64,000 nt of DNA, from contig NZ_JAUQON010000008.1 in the NCBI RefSeq assembly GCF_030580955.1, forward strand, positions 124,001-188,000, written 5' to 3'. This DNA comes from Hymenobacter convexus (GTDB taxonomy: Bacteria; Bacteroidota; Bacteroidia; Cytophagales; Hymenobacteraceae). The first letter of the stretch is position 1; every line of letters begins with the position of its first letter. The position numbers and the translations under genes were made by a program. Positions 1 through 8,555 of this stretch are shown here, one piece after another. Under the pieces are notes generated by a model. It worked only from the letters and a program-made list of their open reading frames with translations. It was not told the origin of the DNA and searched no databases.

Positions 1-2608
1 CCGTGCAGGTCACGACAAGGCGGTAGTCGGTGGCGGCCGTTTGGGCAGTCACCGAATAGCCGGCCGTGGCCTGCGCTGCCCCCAGGTTGGTGAAGGTGTT
101 GGCGCCGGCCGGGCTGCTCTGCCACTGGTAGCTCAAGCCGGTGGTGCCGGCGGCAATGCCCGTGGCGTTCAGCGTGAAGCCGGTGCCGGTGCATGCCGTG
201 GTGGCCGAAGCCGTGGCCGTGGTGGTGGGCGGCGTGCCCGTGCAGGCAATGGGGGCCGCAATGGTCACCAGGTAGTCTTCTACTTCGCCGTAGTTGGAAG
301 TGCTGGAAGCCGCCGTGCACGACTGGCTGCTGAGCAGCACCACGTCGTTGCCGCCGCGTACGCGCATCTTGGTCTGGCCCGTCAGGGCCCCGGCCGGAAT
401 GGTAATCGGAATAACCGACGTGCCGCCGCTGCCGGCATTGGTGCCCAGCGTGAAAAACTCGCTGGCATCGAAGGTGCCGCTGTGGTCGAAGTCAAGCCAA
501 ACGCCGCTGTACTGCGAGCCGTCGGAGCCCATCGTAACCGAAACCGAAGCCGTGCCGCCCTGGAACAGCGCCGGAATCTGGAGGGTGCCGGCCGTTTGCG
601 TAGCTGAATAATCCGTGTAATACGGCGAGGCATTAGTGGCCGAAGACGCGCTGACCAGCGGCCCCAGCGTCACGTTGGTGATGCCATCGGAGCCAAGGCC
701 CGAGGTTACCGGCGTGCAGTAGCAATTCAGGAAAGGGCTTTGGGCCACGGCCGCCACAGTAGAAGTGGCCGACTGGCCGCTGGCCGTGCAGGTTACCACC
801 ACGCGGTAGTCGGTGGCAGCCGTTTGGCTGGCCACGGCATAAGCGGCTGTAGCCTGTGCCGCGCCTAGGTTAGTGAAGGTATTGGCGCCGGCCGGGCTGC
901 TTTGGAATTGGTACGACAGGCCCGTGGTGCCGGCGGCGACGCCGCTGGCCGTAAGCGTGAAGCCGGTGCCGCCGCAAACCGTGGCTGCCGAAGTCGCCAG
1001 TGTGATGGCTGGCGGTGTGCCCGTGCAAGCCGTGGCGGGCGCGATGGTGATGGTGTAATCCTCCGTTTCGCCGTACGTAGTGCTGATGCAGGCACTGGTG
1101 CCGTCAAGCGGGTAGGAAGTCGAAACCAGGAAATATTGGGTCCGAACCCGCATCCGGGTCGTGCCCGTCAGGGCTGTGGCCGGAATGGTCAGGGTGGGCG
1201 TCACGGTGGCGGTGCTGCCGGAGGTGTTGGTTGAGTTGGTGCCCACCACGAGGTATTCCGACGCGTCGAAGGTGCCGCTGTGGTCGTAGTCTATCCACAG
1301 GCCGGCCTTGGCGTAGCGCCCCAGTGTGATGGACATCGGGTAGCTGGCGCCGGGGCTGAGCGTGGCCGTGGTGGCCGCGCCGGTGGTGTAGTTGGTGTAG
1401 TAAGGCGACGACGAGCAGGTAGAGGTGTTCGACAGCGTGGTGCCGGGAATTTCTACCTTAAGCAGCTGGGCGTAAGTGCCACAGCCGCTGCTGCTGCTGG
1501 GCGTGCAGTAGCAATTGTCGAAAGCCGTTTGGGCCACCTGCACCGGAGCCGAGGATACCGCCGTACCGCCCGCGCCATCGTAGAGGCAGGCTACGCGCGC
1601 CCGGTAGTACGTGGCTGCCAGCTGGCCCGTGGCCGTGTACGTAGCGCTGGTTGCGCCACTGATGTCCGTGTAGGTGCTGCCATTCGTCGATGACTGCCAC
1701 TGATAAGTATAGCCCGACTGGTTGGCCAGGCCGCTCACCGCCAGATAGATGCTGGTGGAGGAGCAGGCCGTGGTGAGGGATGTGGTGCCGCCGCTGGTGG
1801 TGGTGGCGGCGGTGGTCAGGCCCGTGGGGGCCGCGGCGCACACCGGCAGCACGCCGGCCGTCACGGCCAGCAACACGGTGTTGCCGGCAGCCAGCGGTTT
1901 CGTGAAGGTGATGCCCGTGATGTTTTTCGTCACGTTGGCCGGGCTCAGCACCAGTTTCAGCTGGTAGATGCGCGGGCCAACGGGCGTGCCGGTGTATTGC
2001 ACGGTGTTGTCGCCGCGGCTCACGCGGCCCAGCTTTTCGCGCACCACGTTGGTCTGGCTGGCGGCAAACCAGTCGGCAATGGTCTGGCTGGGAAATAGTT
2101 GCGTGGTCCCGTCGGCAAAAGTAACGGTGATGTCCAGCACACTGTTGGCGTTGCCCGAGGTGCCAATCACATACAGCTCGGCGGCCGGGCTGGGCGTGGC
2201 AAACGAAAGCGTGCCCGAAGCGCTGGCGCCGTACAAGCGCAGGGCATTATTGGCCGAATACGACGCCAGCTGATACGTAATGGCGCTGTTGAGCACACTG
2301 GTAATCAGCCCGCTGGTTTCGAGGGCCGGGTAGGTGGCCGCCGGGTAGGTGGTGCTGTTGGGCACCTGGCCGGCGGGGCCCACGTAGTCCTGCGCCATCA
2401 GGGTGTAGCCGGTGCCGCCGGTGGCCGCCGCCCCGTCGATGTCGGCCGTGGTGCTGGCGCTCACGGCCCCGGTGCCGTTGGCGATGATGTCGTGGGTGAA
2501 CCCGGTCAGGGGCACCGGGGTGTAGGTCTGGGCCCGGGCGGTCAGCGTGCAGACGCTCGCCAGTGCCAGTAAAACCAGGCGTGGTAGGCTGGTAAAAGGT
2601 TTTTTCAT
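1..2608 (-). CDS. Secreted GEVED/Ig-like repeat adhesin, 3' end outside window
   Basis: The minus frame opens with ATG at 2608 and stays open for about 869 codons to the left edge, so the C-terminus is missing. The start MKKPFTSLPRLVLLALASVCTL and a following ARAQ look like a signal peptide cut after Ala-Gln. A roughly 280-residue N-terminal region follows, then alternating Ig-like segments (YQWQSS, TDYRVVVTC) and GEVED-type segments (GLWIDYDHSGTFDASEY, YGETEDYTITI). GEVED domains are known from secreted Bacteroidota adhesins and enzymes, often with a C-terminal sorting signal that cannot be seen here. Two modules are spaced about 780 bp apart and are nearly identical in places, as in a recently duplicated unit. 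A role in surface attachment or a secreted enzyme is inference; no catalytic domain is visible. Confidence 0.85.
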   Translation of the reverse strand, partial: MKKPFTSLPRLVLLALASVCTLTARAQTYTPVPLTGFTHDIIANGTGAVSASTTADIDGAAATGGTGYTLMAQDYVGPAGQVPNSTTYPAATYPALETSGLITSVLNSAITYQLASYSANNALRLYGASASGTLSFATPSPAAELYVIGTSGNANSVLDITVTFADGTTQLFPSQTIADWFAASQTNVVREKLGRVSRGDNTVQYTGTPVGPRIYQLKLVLSPANVTKNITGITFTKPLAAGNTVLLAVTAGVLPVCAAAPTGLTTAATTTSGGTTSLTTACSSTSIYLAVSGLANQSGYTYQWQSSTNGSTYTDISGATSATYTATGQLAATYYRARVACLYDGAGGTAVSSAPVQVAQTAFDNCYCTPSSSSGCGTYAQLLKVEIPGTTLSNTSTCSSSPYYTNYTTGAATTATLSPGASYPMSITLGRYAKAGLWIDYDHSGTFDASEYLVVGTNSTNTSGSTATVTPTLTIPATALTGTTRMRVRTQYFLVSTSYPLDGTSACISTTYGETEDYTITIAPATACTGTPPAITLATSAATVCGGTGFTLTASGVAAGTTGLSYQFQSSPAGANTFTNLGAAQATAAYAVASQTAATDYRVVVTCTASGQSATSTVAAVAQSPFLNCYCTPVTSGLGSDGITNVTLGPLVSASSATNASPYYTDYSATQTAGTLQIPALFQGGTASVSVTMGSDGSQYSGVWLDFDHSGTFDASEFFTLGTNAGSGGTSVIPITIPAGALTGQTKMRVRGGNDVVLLSSQSCTAASSTSNYGEVEDYLVTIAAPIACTGTPPTTTATASATTACTGTGFTLNATGIAAGTTGLSYQWQSSPAGANTFTNLGAAQATAGYSVTAQTAATDYRLVVTCT
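100..1560. repeat. Internal ~780-bp tandem module inside the adhesin gene
   Basis: DNA around 62-131 recurs around 845-915, the stretch near 237 recurs near 1018, and the stretch near 719 recurs near 1507. All are offset by about 780-790 bp. Each unit encodes one Ig-like segment plus one GEVED segment, about 260 residues. The first unit is cut by the window edge. Such long in-frame repeats can expand or contract by recombination. Confidence 0.7.
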
Positions 2609-2956
2609 GTGGGGTGGTTGAGGGGATGGTTGGTTGGAAATTAGATGCAACAGGTGGGTGGGAGGCGCGGAAGAGCGTGGGGCAATGACGAGGAGGCGGT
2701 TCGCCAAAACAGTGCCGGCATAAGTTTCGGAAAGCTATGCACGAATGGGCTTTATTTGATACGGTACATTCAAATATCTTGAGTTCCCGCACCGGGTCTT
2801 GGTGTAGCGCCGCCTTCGCCTGCCTCTGAGCCAGTTGCGCCACCCGGCGGCACCACTCGGCCTGAATGCCCAAAACCGACCTTTTTCGCGGTTATCTTTG
2901 TTGATTCTTCGCGCTGCAATCCGGCGGCGACCTTCGATTAATCAGCTCCGAATTCC
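2609..2956. other. Divergent intergenic region between adhesin and topB
   Basis: This 348-bp gap separates the minus-strand adhesin from plus-strand topB. It is richer in A and T than its neighbours near 2740-2780. It holds the topB promoter listed separately. I see no convincing small gene, RNA or long dyad in it. Confidence 0.6.
2893..2900 (+). promoter_or_regulatory. Bacteroidota -7 box (TATCTTTG) for topB
   Basis: TATCTTTG is an exact match to the TAnnTTTG -7 consensus of Bacteroidota sigma-A promoters. Transcription would start near 2907, giving a leader of about 50 nt before the GTG at 2957. No clear -33 TTG is seen. Confidence 0.6.
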
Positions 2957-5530
2957 GTGATAGTTTGCATTGCCGAAAAGCCCAGCGTGGCCCGTGAAAT
3001 TGCCAACGTGCTGGGCGCCACCCGCCGCATGGACGGCTACATGGAAGGCAACGGCTACCAGGTGACCTGGACGTTCGGCCACTTCTGCCAGCTCAAGGAG
3101 CCCGACGACTACCAGCCCGAGTGGAAGCGCTGGAGCCTGCACAACCTGCCCATGATTCCGGACAAGTTCGGCATCAAGCTCATGCGCCGCGACGAAGGCG
3201 TGGTGAAGCAGTTCCACACCATCAAAAAGCTGGTGGATGAGGCCACGGAAGTGATAAACTGCGGCGACGCCGGCCAGGAAGGGGAGGTGATTCAGCGCTG
3301 GGTGCTGCAGGAGGCTAAGTGCCGCAAGCCCGTGAAGCGTCTCTGGATTTCGTCGCTGACGGAAGAGGCCATCCGCCAGGGCTTCGCCAACCTGCGCGAG
3401 GCCAGGGAGTTCGACTCCTTATATCAAGCTGGCAAAAGCCGCGCCGTGGGCGACTGGCTGCTGGGCCTGAACGCCACGCGCCTCTTCACCCTCAAATACA
3501 CCACCTACCAGGACAAGCAACTGCTGAGCATCGGGCGCGTGCAAACCCCCACGCTGGCCCTGCTGGTGGAGCGCTGGCACGAAATCCAGAACTTCCGCCC
3601 CGAGCCGTACTGGGTGCTGAAGACGGAATACCGGGGCACCCTTTTCAGCCACATGGCCGCGCCCGACAAAGCCAAAGACGCCGACGCTGCCCCCGATACA
3701 AAGTCGCGCCTGCGCGCCCTGGGCTATTTCGTGACCGAGGAAGAAGCCCGCGAAGCCCTGGAAGCCGTGCGCCCCGCGCCGCTGCGCGTCACGGATGTGG
3801 AGATTAAGAAAGGCCGCGAATCGCCGCCGCGCTTGTTCGATTTGACTTCGCTGCAGGTGCAGTGCAACAACCAGCTGGGCCTCTCGGCTGAAGACACGCT
3901 GAAAATCGTGCAGGCGCTGTACGAGAAGAAAGCCGTGAGCTACCCGCGCGTCGATACCACGTTTCTGCCTGACGACCAGTACGCCAAAATCCCCGGCATC
4001 CTGCGCGGCATCGGCTACGATGCGCTGACCAAGCCGCTGCTGGCCACCAAGATTCCGAAGACGCCCAAGGTTTTCAACAACAACAAAGTCACCGACCACC
4101 ACGCCATCATTCCGACGGGCGCGGCCGGCCCCGGCGGCGGCATGGAAACCAGCGTGTACGACATCATCGCGCGCCGCTTCATCGCTGCCTTCTACCCCGA
4201 TTGCGAGGTGAGCAACACCACCGTACTGGCCGAAGCCGCCGAGCGCCCCTTCCGTGTGCGCGGCCGCCAGATTCTGAACCCCGGCTGGCGCGTGGTCTAC
4301 GGCGACCCCACCCAGCAGGCCGCCCCCAAGCCCGCGCCTGCGCCAGGTGCGGCTGGTGCCGCTGCCGAAGCCGATGACGACGCCGTTTCGACGGTGCTGC
4401 CCAACTTCGTGAAAGGCGAAAGCGGCCCCCACGACCCGCGCCTGGAAAGCAAGATGACCCAGCCGCCCAAGGACTACACCGAGGCCACGCTGCTGCGCGG
4501 CATGGAAACGGCCGGCCGCAACATCGACGACGAGGAGCTGCGCCAGGCCATGAAGGAAAACGGCATCGGCCGCCCCAGCACCCGCGCCGCCATCATCGAA
4601 ACCCTGTTCAAGCGCAACTACATTAAGCGCGAGAAAAAGCGCATCGTGCCCACGCCCACCGGCGTGGAGTTGATTGGCCTCATCCGAAATCCGACCCTGA
4701 AATCGGCTGAGCTGACGGGCCAATGGGAGCACAAGCTGCGCCAGATTGAGCGCGGCGAGCTGTCGTCGGAGGGCTTTCTGGGCGAGCTTTCGGGGCTGGT
4801 GAAGGAGATGGTGGCCGAGGTGAAGAACGACGGCCGCGGCCGCATGGTGACCTCCGGCAGCGCCGAGCTGGCCGTGCAGCAGGCGCAGGCCGGCGCTGGC
4901 AAAGTACCCGCCGGCATGACCGGCGGCCGGCCTACCACGCCCCACGGCTCGGCCCCACTGCCCGGGGCCAACGGCCTGGGCTACTGCCCCGCCTGCAAAA
5001 CCGGCCATGTGGTGCGCGGCAAAACGGCCTTCGGCTGCGTGCGCTTCCGCGAGGGCTGCACCTTCCGCCTGCCGGCCGAAGTGCACGGCAAAAAACTGAG
5101 CGACCCGCAGGTGAAAGCCCTGCTCGCCAAAGGCCGCACCCCCGTGATGAAAGGCTTCATCGGCGCCGACGGCCAGAAGTTCGACGCCGCCATCGGCCTC
5201 GACAACAGCTTCCAGCCCATCCTATTGCAAGTAGCCGAGAGCAAGCCCGGCGCGGCGCCCGATTCGGGCCTGATACCGTGCCCGGTGTGCAAGCTCGGCA
5301 CCATGCTCAAAGGCAAGACGGCCTACGGCTGCTCGCGCTTCCGCGAAGACTGCCAGTTTCGCGTCGCCTTCGAGTGGGGCGGCAAGCAGCTCACCGAAAC
5401 GCAGCTCAAGCAACTACTGCGCAAGGGCGAAACCAGCGTCATTAAAGGCTTCATCTCCTCCAAAACCGGCAAGAAATACGACGCCGCGCTGAAGGTGGAA
5501 GAGGGGCGCGTGGTGCCGGTGTTTGGGTAA
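2957..5530 (+). CDS. topB: DNA topoisomerase III (type IA)
   Basis: Type IA topoisomerase that cuts and rejoins one DNA strand through a tyrosyl-DNA bond, used to decatenate and relax DNA. The Toprim start MIVCIAEKPSVAREIA is at residues 1-16, followed by the acidic motif GDAGQEGE, which replaces the usual DPDREGE and is the form I associate with Bacteroidota TopB. The segment SIGRVQTPTLAL follows, and the catalytic tyrosine is Tyr329 in SYPRVDTTF. At 857 residues it is about 200 longer than E. coli TopB. The extra length is a Pro/Ala-rich linker near residues 455-475 and two C-terminal zinc-ribbon-like modules (CPAC and CPVC starts, each ending REGC/REDC). The start is GTG, chosen because it directly precedes the conserved IVCIAEKPS. 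It converges on the next gene with only 15 bp between. Confidence 0.95.
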   Translation: MIVCIAEKPSVAREIANVLGATRRMDGYMEGNGYQVTWTFGHFCQLKEPDDYQPEWKRWSLHNLPMIPDKFGIKLMRRDEGVVKQFHTIKKLVDEATEVINCGDAGQEGEVIQRWVLQEAKCRKPVKRLWISSLTEEAIRQGFANLREAREFDSLYQAGKSRAVGDWLLGLNATRLFTLKYTTYQDKQLLSIGRVQTPTLALLVERWHEIQNFRPEPYWVLKTEYRGTLFSHMAAPDKAKDADAAPDTKSRLRALGYFVTEEEAREALEAVRPAPLRVTDVEIKKGRESPPRLFDLTSLQVQCNNQLGLSAEDTLKIVQALYEKKAVSYPRVDTTFLPDDQYAKIPGILRGIGYDALTKPLLATKIPKTPKVFNNNKVTDHHAIIPTGAAGPGGGMETSVYDIIARRFIAAFYPDCEVSNTTVLAEAAERPFRVRGRQILNPGWRVVYGDPTQQAAPKPAPAPGAAGAAAEADDDAVSTVLPNFVKGESGPHDPRLESKMTQPPKDYTEATLLRGMETAGRNIDDEELRQAMKENGIGRPSTRAAIIETLFKRNYIKREKKRIVPTPTGVELIGLIRNPTLKSAELTGQWEHKLRQIERGELSSEGFLGELSGLVKEMVAEVKNDGRGRMVTSGSAELAVQQAQAGAGKVPAGMTGGRPTTPHGSAPLPGANGLGYCPACKTGHVVRGKTAFGCVRFREGCTFRLPAEVHGKKLSDPQVKALLAKGRTPVMKGFIGADGQKFDAAIGLDNSFQPILLQVAESKPGAAPDSGLIPCPVCKLGTMLKGKTAYGCSRFREDCQFRVAFEWGGKQLTETQLKQLLRKGETSVIKGFISSKTGKKYDAALKVEEGRVVPVFG

Positions 5531-5545
5531 AGCAGGGTGCTTAAG

Positions 5546-6436
5546 CTATTCATTCAACGGCAGTTGGTAGCTCAGGCAAAAGTGCAGTTGGTGATGCCGG
5601 GAGAAATTCGTGGCGACATACGGCTCGGCCAGGAGCCGGGACCGAAGCAAGGGAATACGCGCGCTGAGAAAGCCCATGCCATAGCCAGACTCGTGCCGGG
5701 CTACCGCCAGCCCAGCCAGCAGGTGGCGCCCGTCGTCGGCCCCTAAACCAGTGCCCAAAGCAAAGCGGGAAGTATGGTTGCCCAAAGCTAGCATGCCCGT
5801 GCCTGCGTCGACCTGTGCAAACAACACCCGCCGGACGCCCACCCATAACTCAGCATCCGGGGCCAGCCAATCGTTACGTAGCGACGAATCGGCGGCCACG
5901 GTGGCCGTGTAGCGCAGTTGGCCCAGGTGCAGCCCCGCCCGATAGCCCAGGTCGAGGCCCCACAGGCGGGCGCGCCCTTCCAGATAAGGGTTGAGGTCAT
6001 ACAGGGCTAGGCTGCTGGCGAAGGGTGGTTCTGCTGCTTCGAAGGGTGCCCCGGGCGCGAGCGGGCGGAAGCCGGTGCGCTGGCGGCCACCTCGCAGGCC
6101 TATCCCAACAGACTGAATGCCGGTAGCAGATTTCGGACGCAAATCGTAAGCCATGGCCACCCCGGCCAGCGTGTAGTCATGGTAGTAGCCCATGCGCCGG
6201 ACCGAATAGCCACTGCCGCAAAAGGTACAAAGGATGCTGTTGCTGCTGGATTGGCGCACCACATCGTCCTGGTATTGGCCCTGTGCGGTTTCAGCCGAAA
6301 AGCTGAGCGCGCGCGCCTGGCCCATTGCCGGAGCCGGGCTCAGGAACAGGGCGGGCAAAAGCGCCCCTGCCATTGCGTCCACACGGGCAAGGAAACCAGT
6401 AGCAACCTTGCGAAGCGGCGAGAAGTAGGTTAACAT
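5546..6436 (-). CDS. Secreted barrel-like protein, paralogue of the next gene's C-terminus
   Basis: A 296-residue protein of unknown function. The N-terminus has a hydrophobic stretch ending PAPAMGQARA that looks like a signal peptide; Met22 (6373) is an alternative start with a more normal signal length. The rest has alternating short strands with Gly and aromatic residues, as in a small outer-membrane beta-barrel, an inference from pattern only. Its last ~130 residues (GLHLGQLRY, SRFALGTGLGADDGRH, GYGMGFLSARIP, LAEPYVATNFSRHHQ) align closely with the C-terminus of the protein encoded just upstream (GLHMGQLGY, SRLGLGSGLG, SPGMGFASALL, LEPYLATNFGRHN). The two are therefore tandem paralogues. 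It lies 61 bp downstream of that gene on the same strand, so co-transcription is possible. Confidence 0.7.
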   Translation of the reverse strand: MLTYFSPLRKVATGFLARVDAMAGALLPALFLSPAPAMGQARALSFSAETAQGQYQDDVVRQSSSNSILCTFCGSGYSVRRMGYYHDYTLAGVAMAYDLRPKSATGIQSVGIGLRGGRQRTGFRPLAPGAPFEAAEPPFASSLALYDLNPYLEGRARLWGLDLGYRAGLHLGQLRYTATVAADSSLRNDWLAPDAELWVGVRRVLFAQVDAGTGMLALGNHTSRFALGTGLGADDGRHLLAGLAVARHESGYGMGFLSARIPLLRSRLLAEPYVATNFSRHHQLHFCLSYQLPLNE

Positions 6437-6497
6437 GTCAGCGCAGGTTAGGACATGTGGATGGCTCTGTTGAACGCGGAAACCCAGGGCTTAAGCT

Positions 6498-8372
6498 CTA
6501 GCGCCCAAGCCGGTAGTTCAGCTTCAGGCTGAAGCTGTTGTGCCGGCCGAAATTGGTGGCCAAGTAGGGTTCCAGGGTGAGTCCGGGCCGGTTGGGCAGG
6601 CGTAGCAGGGCGCTGGCAAACCCCATGCCCGGGCTGGGGTTGTGCGGCGAGTGCGCGTAGCCCAGCAGCAGTTGCGGCCCGTTGCGGATGCCCAGGCCGG
6701 AACCCAGCCCCAGGCGCGAGGTATAGCCGCCTAGCACGTTTTCGGCCCCGTAGCAAAAGTCGGCCTGCCCAAAAAATGCCTCCGGCTTGCCCATGCGAAG
6801 CATGAATTCCGGCATCAAAAAGGCGCTCTCCTTCGATTCGCCGTCGCCAAAGTAGCTGAAGTACCCGAGTTGGCCCATGTGCAGGCCAAACCGGGCGTCG
6901 ATGCTCTTCCAGCCGTTTTCACGATGAATCTGCTTGTAGATGTGGACATCGACCAGGGTGCGGTGGAAAGTCGTATCTCGGTCGGTAATGGAATTATAGC
7001 CGTTGGGTTCGGGCAAGGGCTGAGCGTTGATGCGCTGCTGGCCCACCCACAGGCCCCCGCCCCAGGTATTGGTTTTGCCGGTGGGCTGGTCGAAGTCGTT
7101 GTTTTCGCTGGCGGTTTCAACCGCCATTTCGCCCCCCACCGCCGACACTTGCTGCTGCAGCGCCAGTCGCTGGCTGCCGCTGCAACCGGAGTTATTCACC
7201 AGAATTTTTTGGTCCGCATCGTGCTGGTTCGCCAGCACGCCCCCGGTCACCGTCAGGGTTTTGGTGGGGCCCGCGCCGGGAGGTGGGGTTTGCTCAGGGG
7301 CCGGAGCCTGCGCGGTGCTGATGGCAATAAGGCCCATCAGCAGCAGGCTGAGCGGCAGTCCGGCCAGGCGCAAAGTGCGGGCGTTGGCCCCGGGTGCCAG
7401 GGCAGCGCCCACTTCCGCCACCAGCACGACCAGCAGCAGGGCCTTCACCACCAGCACCTCCGGCAGCGTGAGGGCCGCCGGCCCCAGCAGCGCCGTAATG
7501 GCCAGCATGCCAACCACCGTGATGAGCCGGGGCCACGGGGCGGAAGGGGAGGCAACGGCATCGGCCGACGTGGTCAAAGCGCCGCCGCGCACGCGCCACG
7601 CCCACAGCCCCAGCGCCAGCACCCCCAGCGGCAGTAGCCACAGCTGCAGCTCCAGCCACCGCCCGCCCAGCACCCAATGCCCATCGCCGGCCACCGGCTC
7701 ACCGGCCGCATCGCGCCCGAAAGCCAGCCCAAAGCGCCCCAGCAGCAGCAAGCCCGTTTGCAGCAGCAGCCACGAGCCTACCGGCCAGCGCCGTCGGCGC
7801 GTGGCCAGCAACACGCCACCCACGGCCGCGCACAGCGCCAGGGCCAGCACCTGCGTGGGCACCACCGGCAGGCTGTGGGCGGCCGTAGCGGGCAGCAACC
7901 CGGCTTGCACCTGCGTCGCCCAGGGCAGGGTGCCGGCCGCATACGTAAGGCCCCAGGCGGCGCTAGTAGGCTCCCCGAAGCAGCACCCCGTCAGCAAGCA
8001 GCCCACGCATTGTACCGCCAGCGCGGCGCACAGGGGCAGGGCCAGCGCATCCAGCACGGCCCAGCTCAGGCCCAGCCAGCGCCGCAGGGCCACCACCGTG
8101 AGCGCCGCCGCCAGCCCGCCGCCCAGAATGGAGCGGGCGGTATCAGTTGGGGCGTTGGTGAACAGCAGGCTGTTCCATTCGCCTACCGGGTGGGTGATGA
8201 GCTTGGTGCCCAGGATGAGAGCCAAACTGCTGGCTGCCACCAGCGTGAGCCAGGACCGGAGCGGGAAGCCGCGCCGCCAGCCTTCCCACAGCAGCAGCAG
8301 CACGTTGGTGAGTGTGGCCAACAGGTAGAATGGGGTGTACGAGTCGTGGCCCGGCGCGTAAGGAATCAGCAT
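6498..8372 (-). CDS. Lgt-like membrane domain fused to barrel-like C-terminal domain
   Basis: The first ~355 of 624 residues are a chain of hydrophobic helices with the fold signature of the prolipoprotein diacylglyceryl transferase (Lgt) superfamily: SILGGGLAAAL near residues 81-91 and QCVGCLLTGCCFGEPT at 121-136. In Lgt and its close relatives the last motif carries an Arg (RIGN/RIGC); here that place is Cys122, so true lipoprotein lipidation activity is doubtful. A Pro-rich linker (356-370) leads to a ~250-residue domain whose C-terminal part matches the downstream gene. An inner-membrane transferase-like domain joined to a barrel-like secreted domain is unusual; I found no frameshift separating them by eye. 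It could be a modified-lipid enzyme with an exported partner domain. Function is not known. Confidence 0.75.
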   Translation of the reverse strand: MLIPYAPGHDSYTPFYLLATLTNVLLLLWEGWRRGFPLRSWLTLVAASSLALILGTKLITHPVGEWNSLLFTNAPTDTARSILGGGLAAALTVVALRRWLGLSWAVLDALALPLCAALAVQCVGCLLTGCCFGEPTSAAWGLTYAAGTLPWATQVQAGLLPATAAHSLPVVPTQVLALALCAAVGGVLLATRRRRWPVGSWLLLQTGLLLLGRFGLAFGRDAAGEPVAGDGHWVLGGRWLELQLWLLPLGVLALGLWAWRVRGGALTTSADAVASPSAPWPRLITVVGMLAITALLGPAALTLPEVLVVKALLLVVLVAEVGAALAPGANARTLRLAGLPLSLLLMGLIAISTAQAPAPEQTPPPGAGPTKTLTVTGGVLANQHDADQKILVNNSGCSGSQRLALQQQVSAVGGEMAVETASENNDFDQPTGKTNTWGGGLWVGQQRINAQPLPEPNGYNSITDRDTTFHRTLVDVHIYKQIHRENGWKSIDARFGLHMGQLGYFSYFGDGESKESAFLMPEFMLRMGKPEAFFGQADFCYGAENVLGGYTSRLGLGSGLGIRNGPQLLLGYAHSPHNPSPGMGFASALLRLPNRPGLTLEPYLATNFGRHNSFSLKLNYRLGR

Positions 8373-8555
8373 AGTCGGTCAGGAGGTGTGAGGTGGCACC
8401 GCGAATAGCGGCTGCTAAACCTACCCTCTTAACTGAAAAGAATGAAACCCAACTTCTGCGAATATCAGACTTTTACAGCAGATGTACTCCTGTATAAATG
8501 ATTGTTATTCAATAAATAGATGAATAATATTTGGACTTTGAGATACGTGCAGATA

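Noticed and set aside
100..1560. Possible CRISPR-like array in the adhesin region
   Set aside because: Repeats are ~780 bp apart and in frame with a protein; they are coding modules, not short repeats with spacers.
2247..2873. Minus-strand frame crossing the start of the adhesin gene
   Set aside because: It is a shifted frame over the adhesin coding sequence and gap, without motif or signal peptide; the GEVED-containing frame is the real one.
3419..5086. Long minus-strand open frame (555 codons) inside topB
   Set aside because: It is the antisense shadow of a GC-rich gene: residues are repetitive Ala/Gly/Arg/Gln and no motif is seen, whereas topB has clear catalytic motifs.
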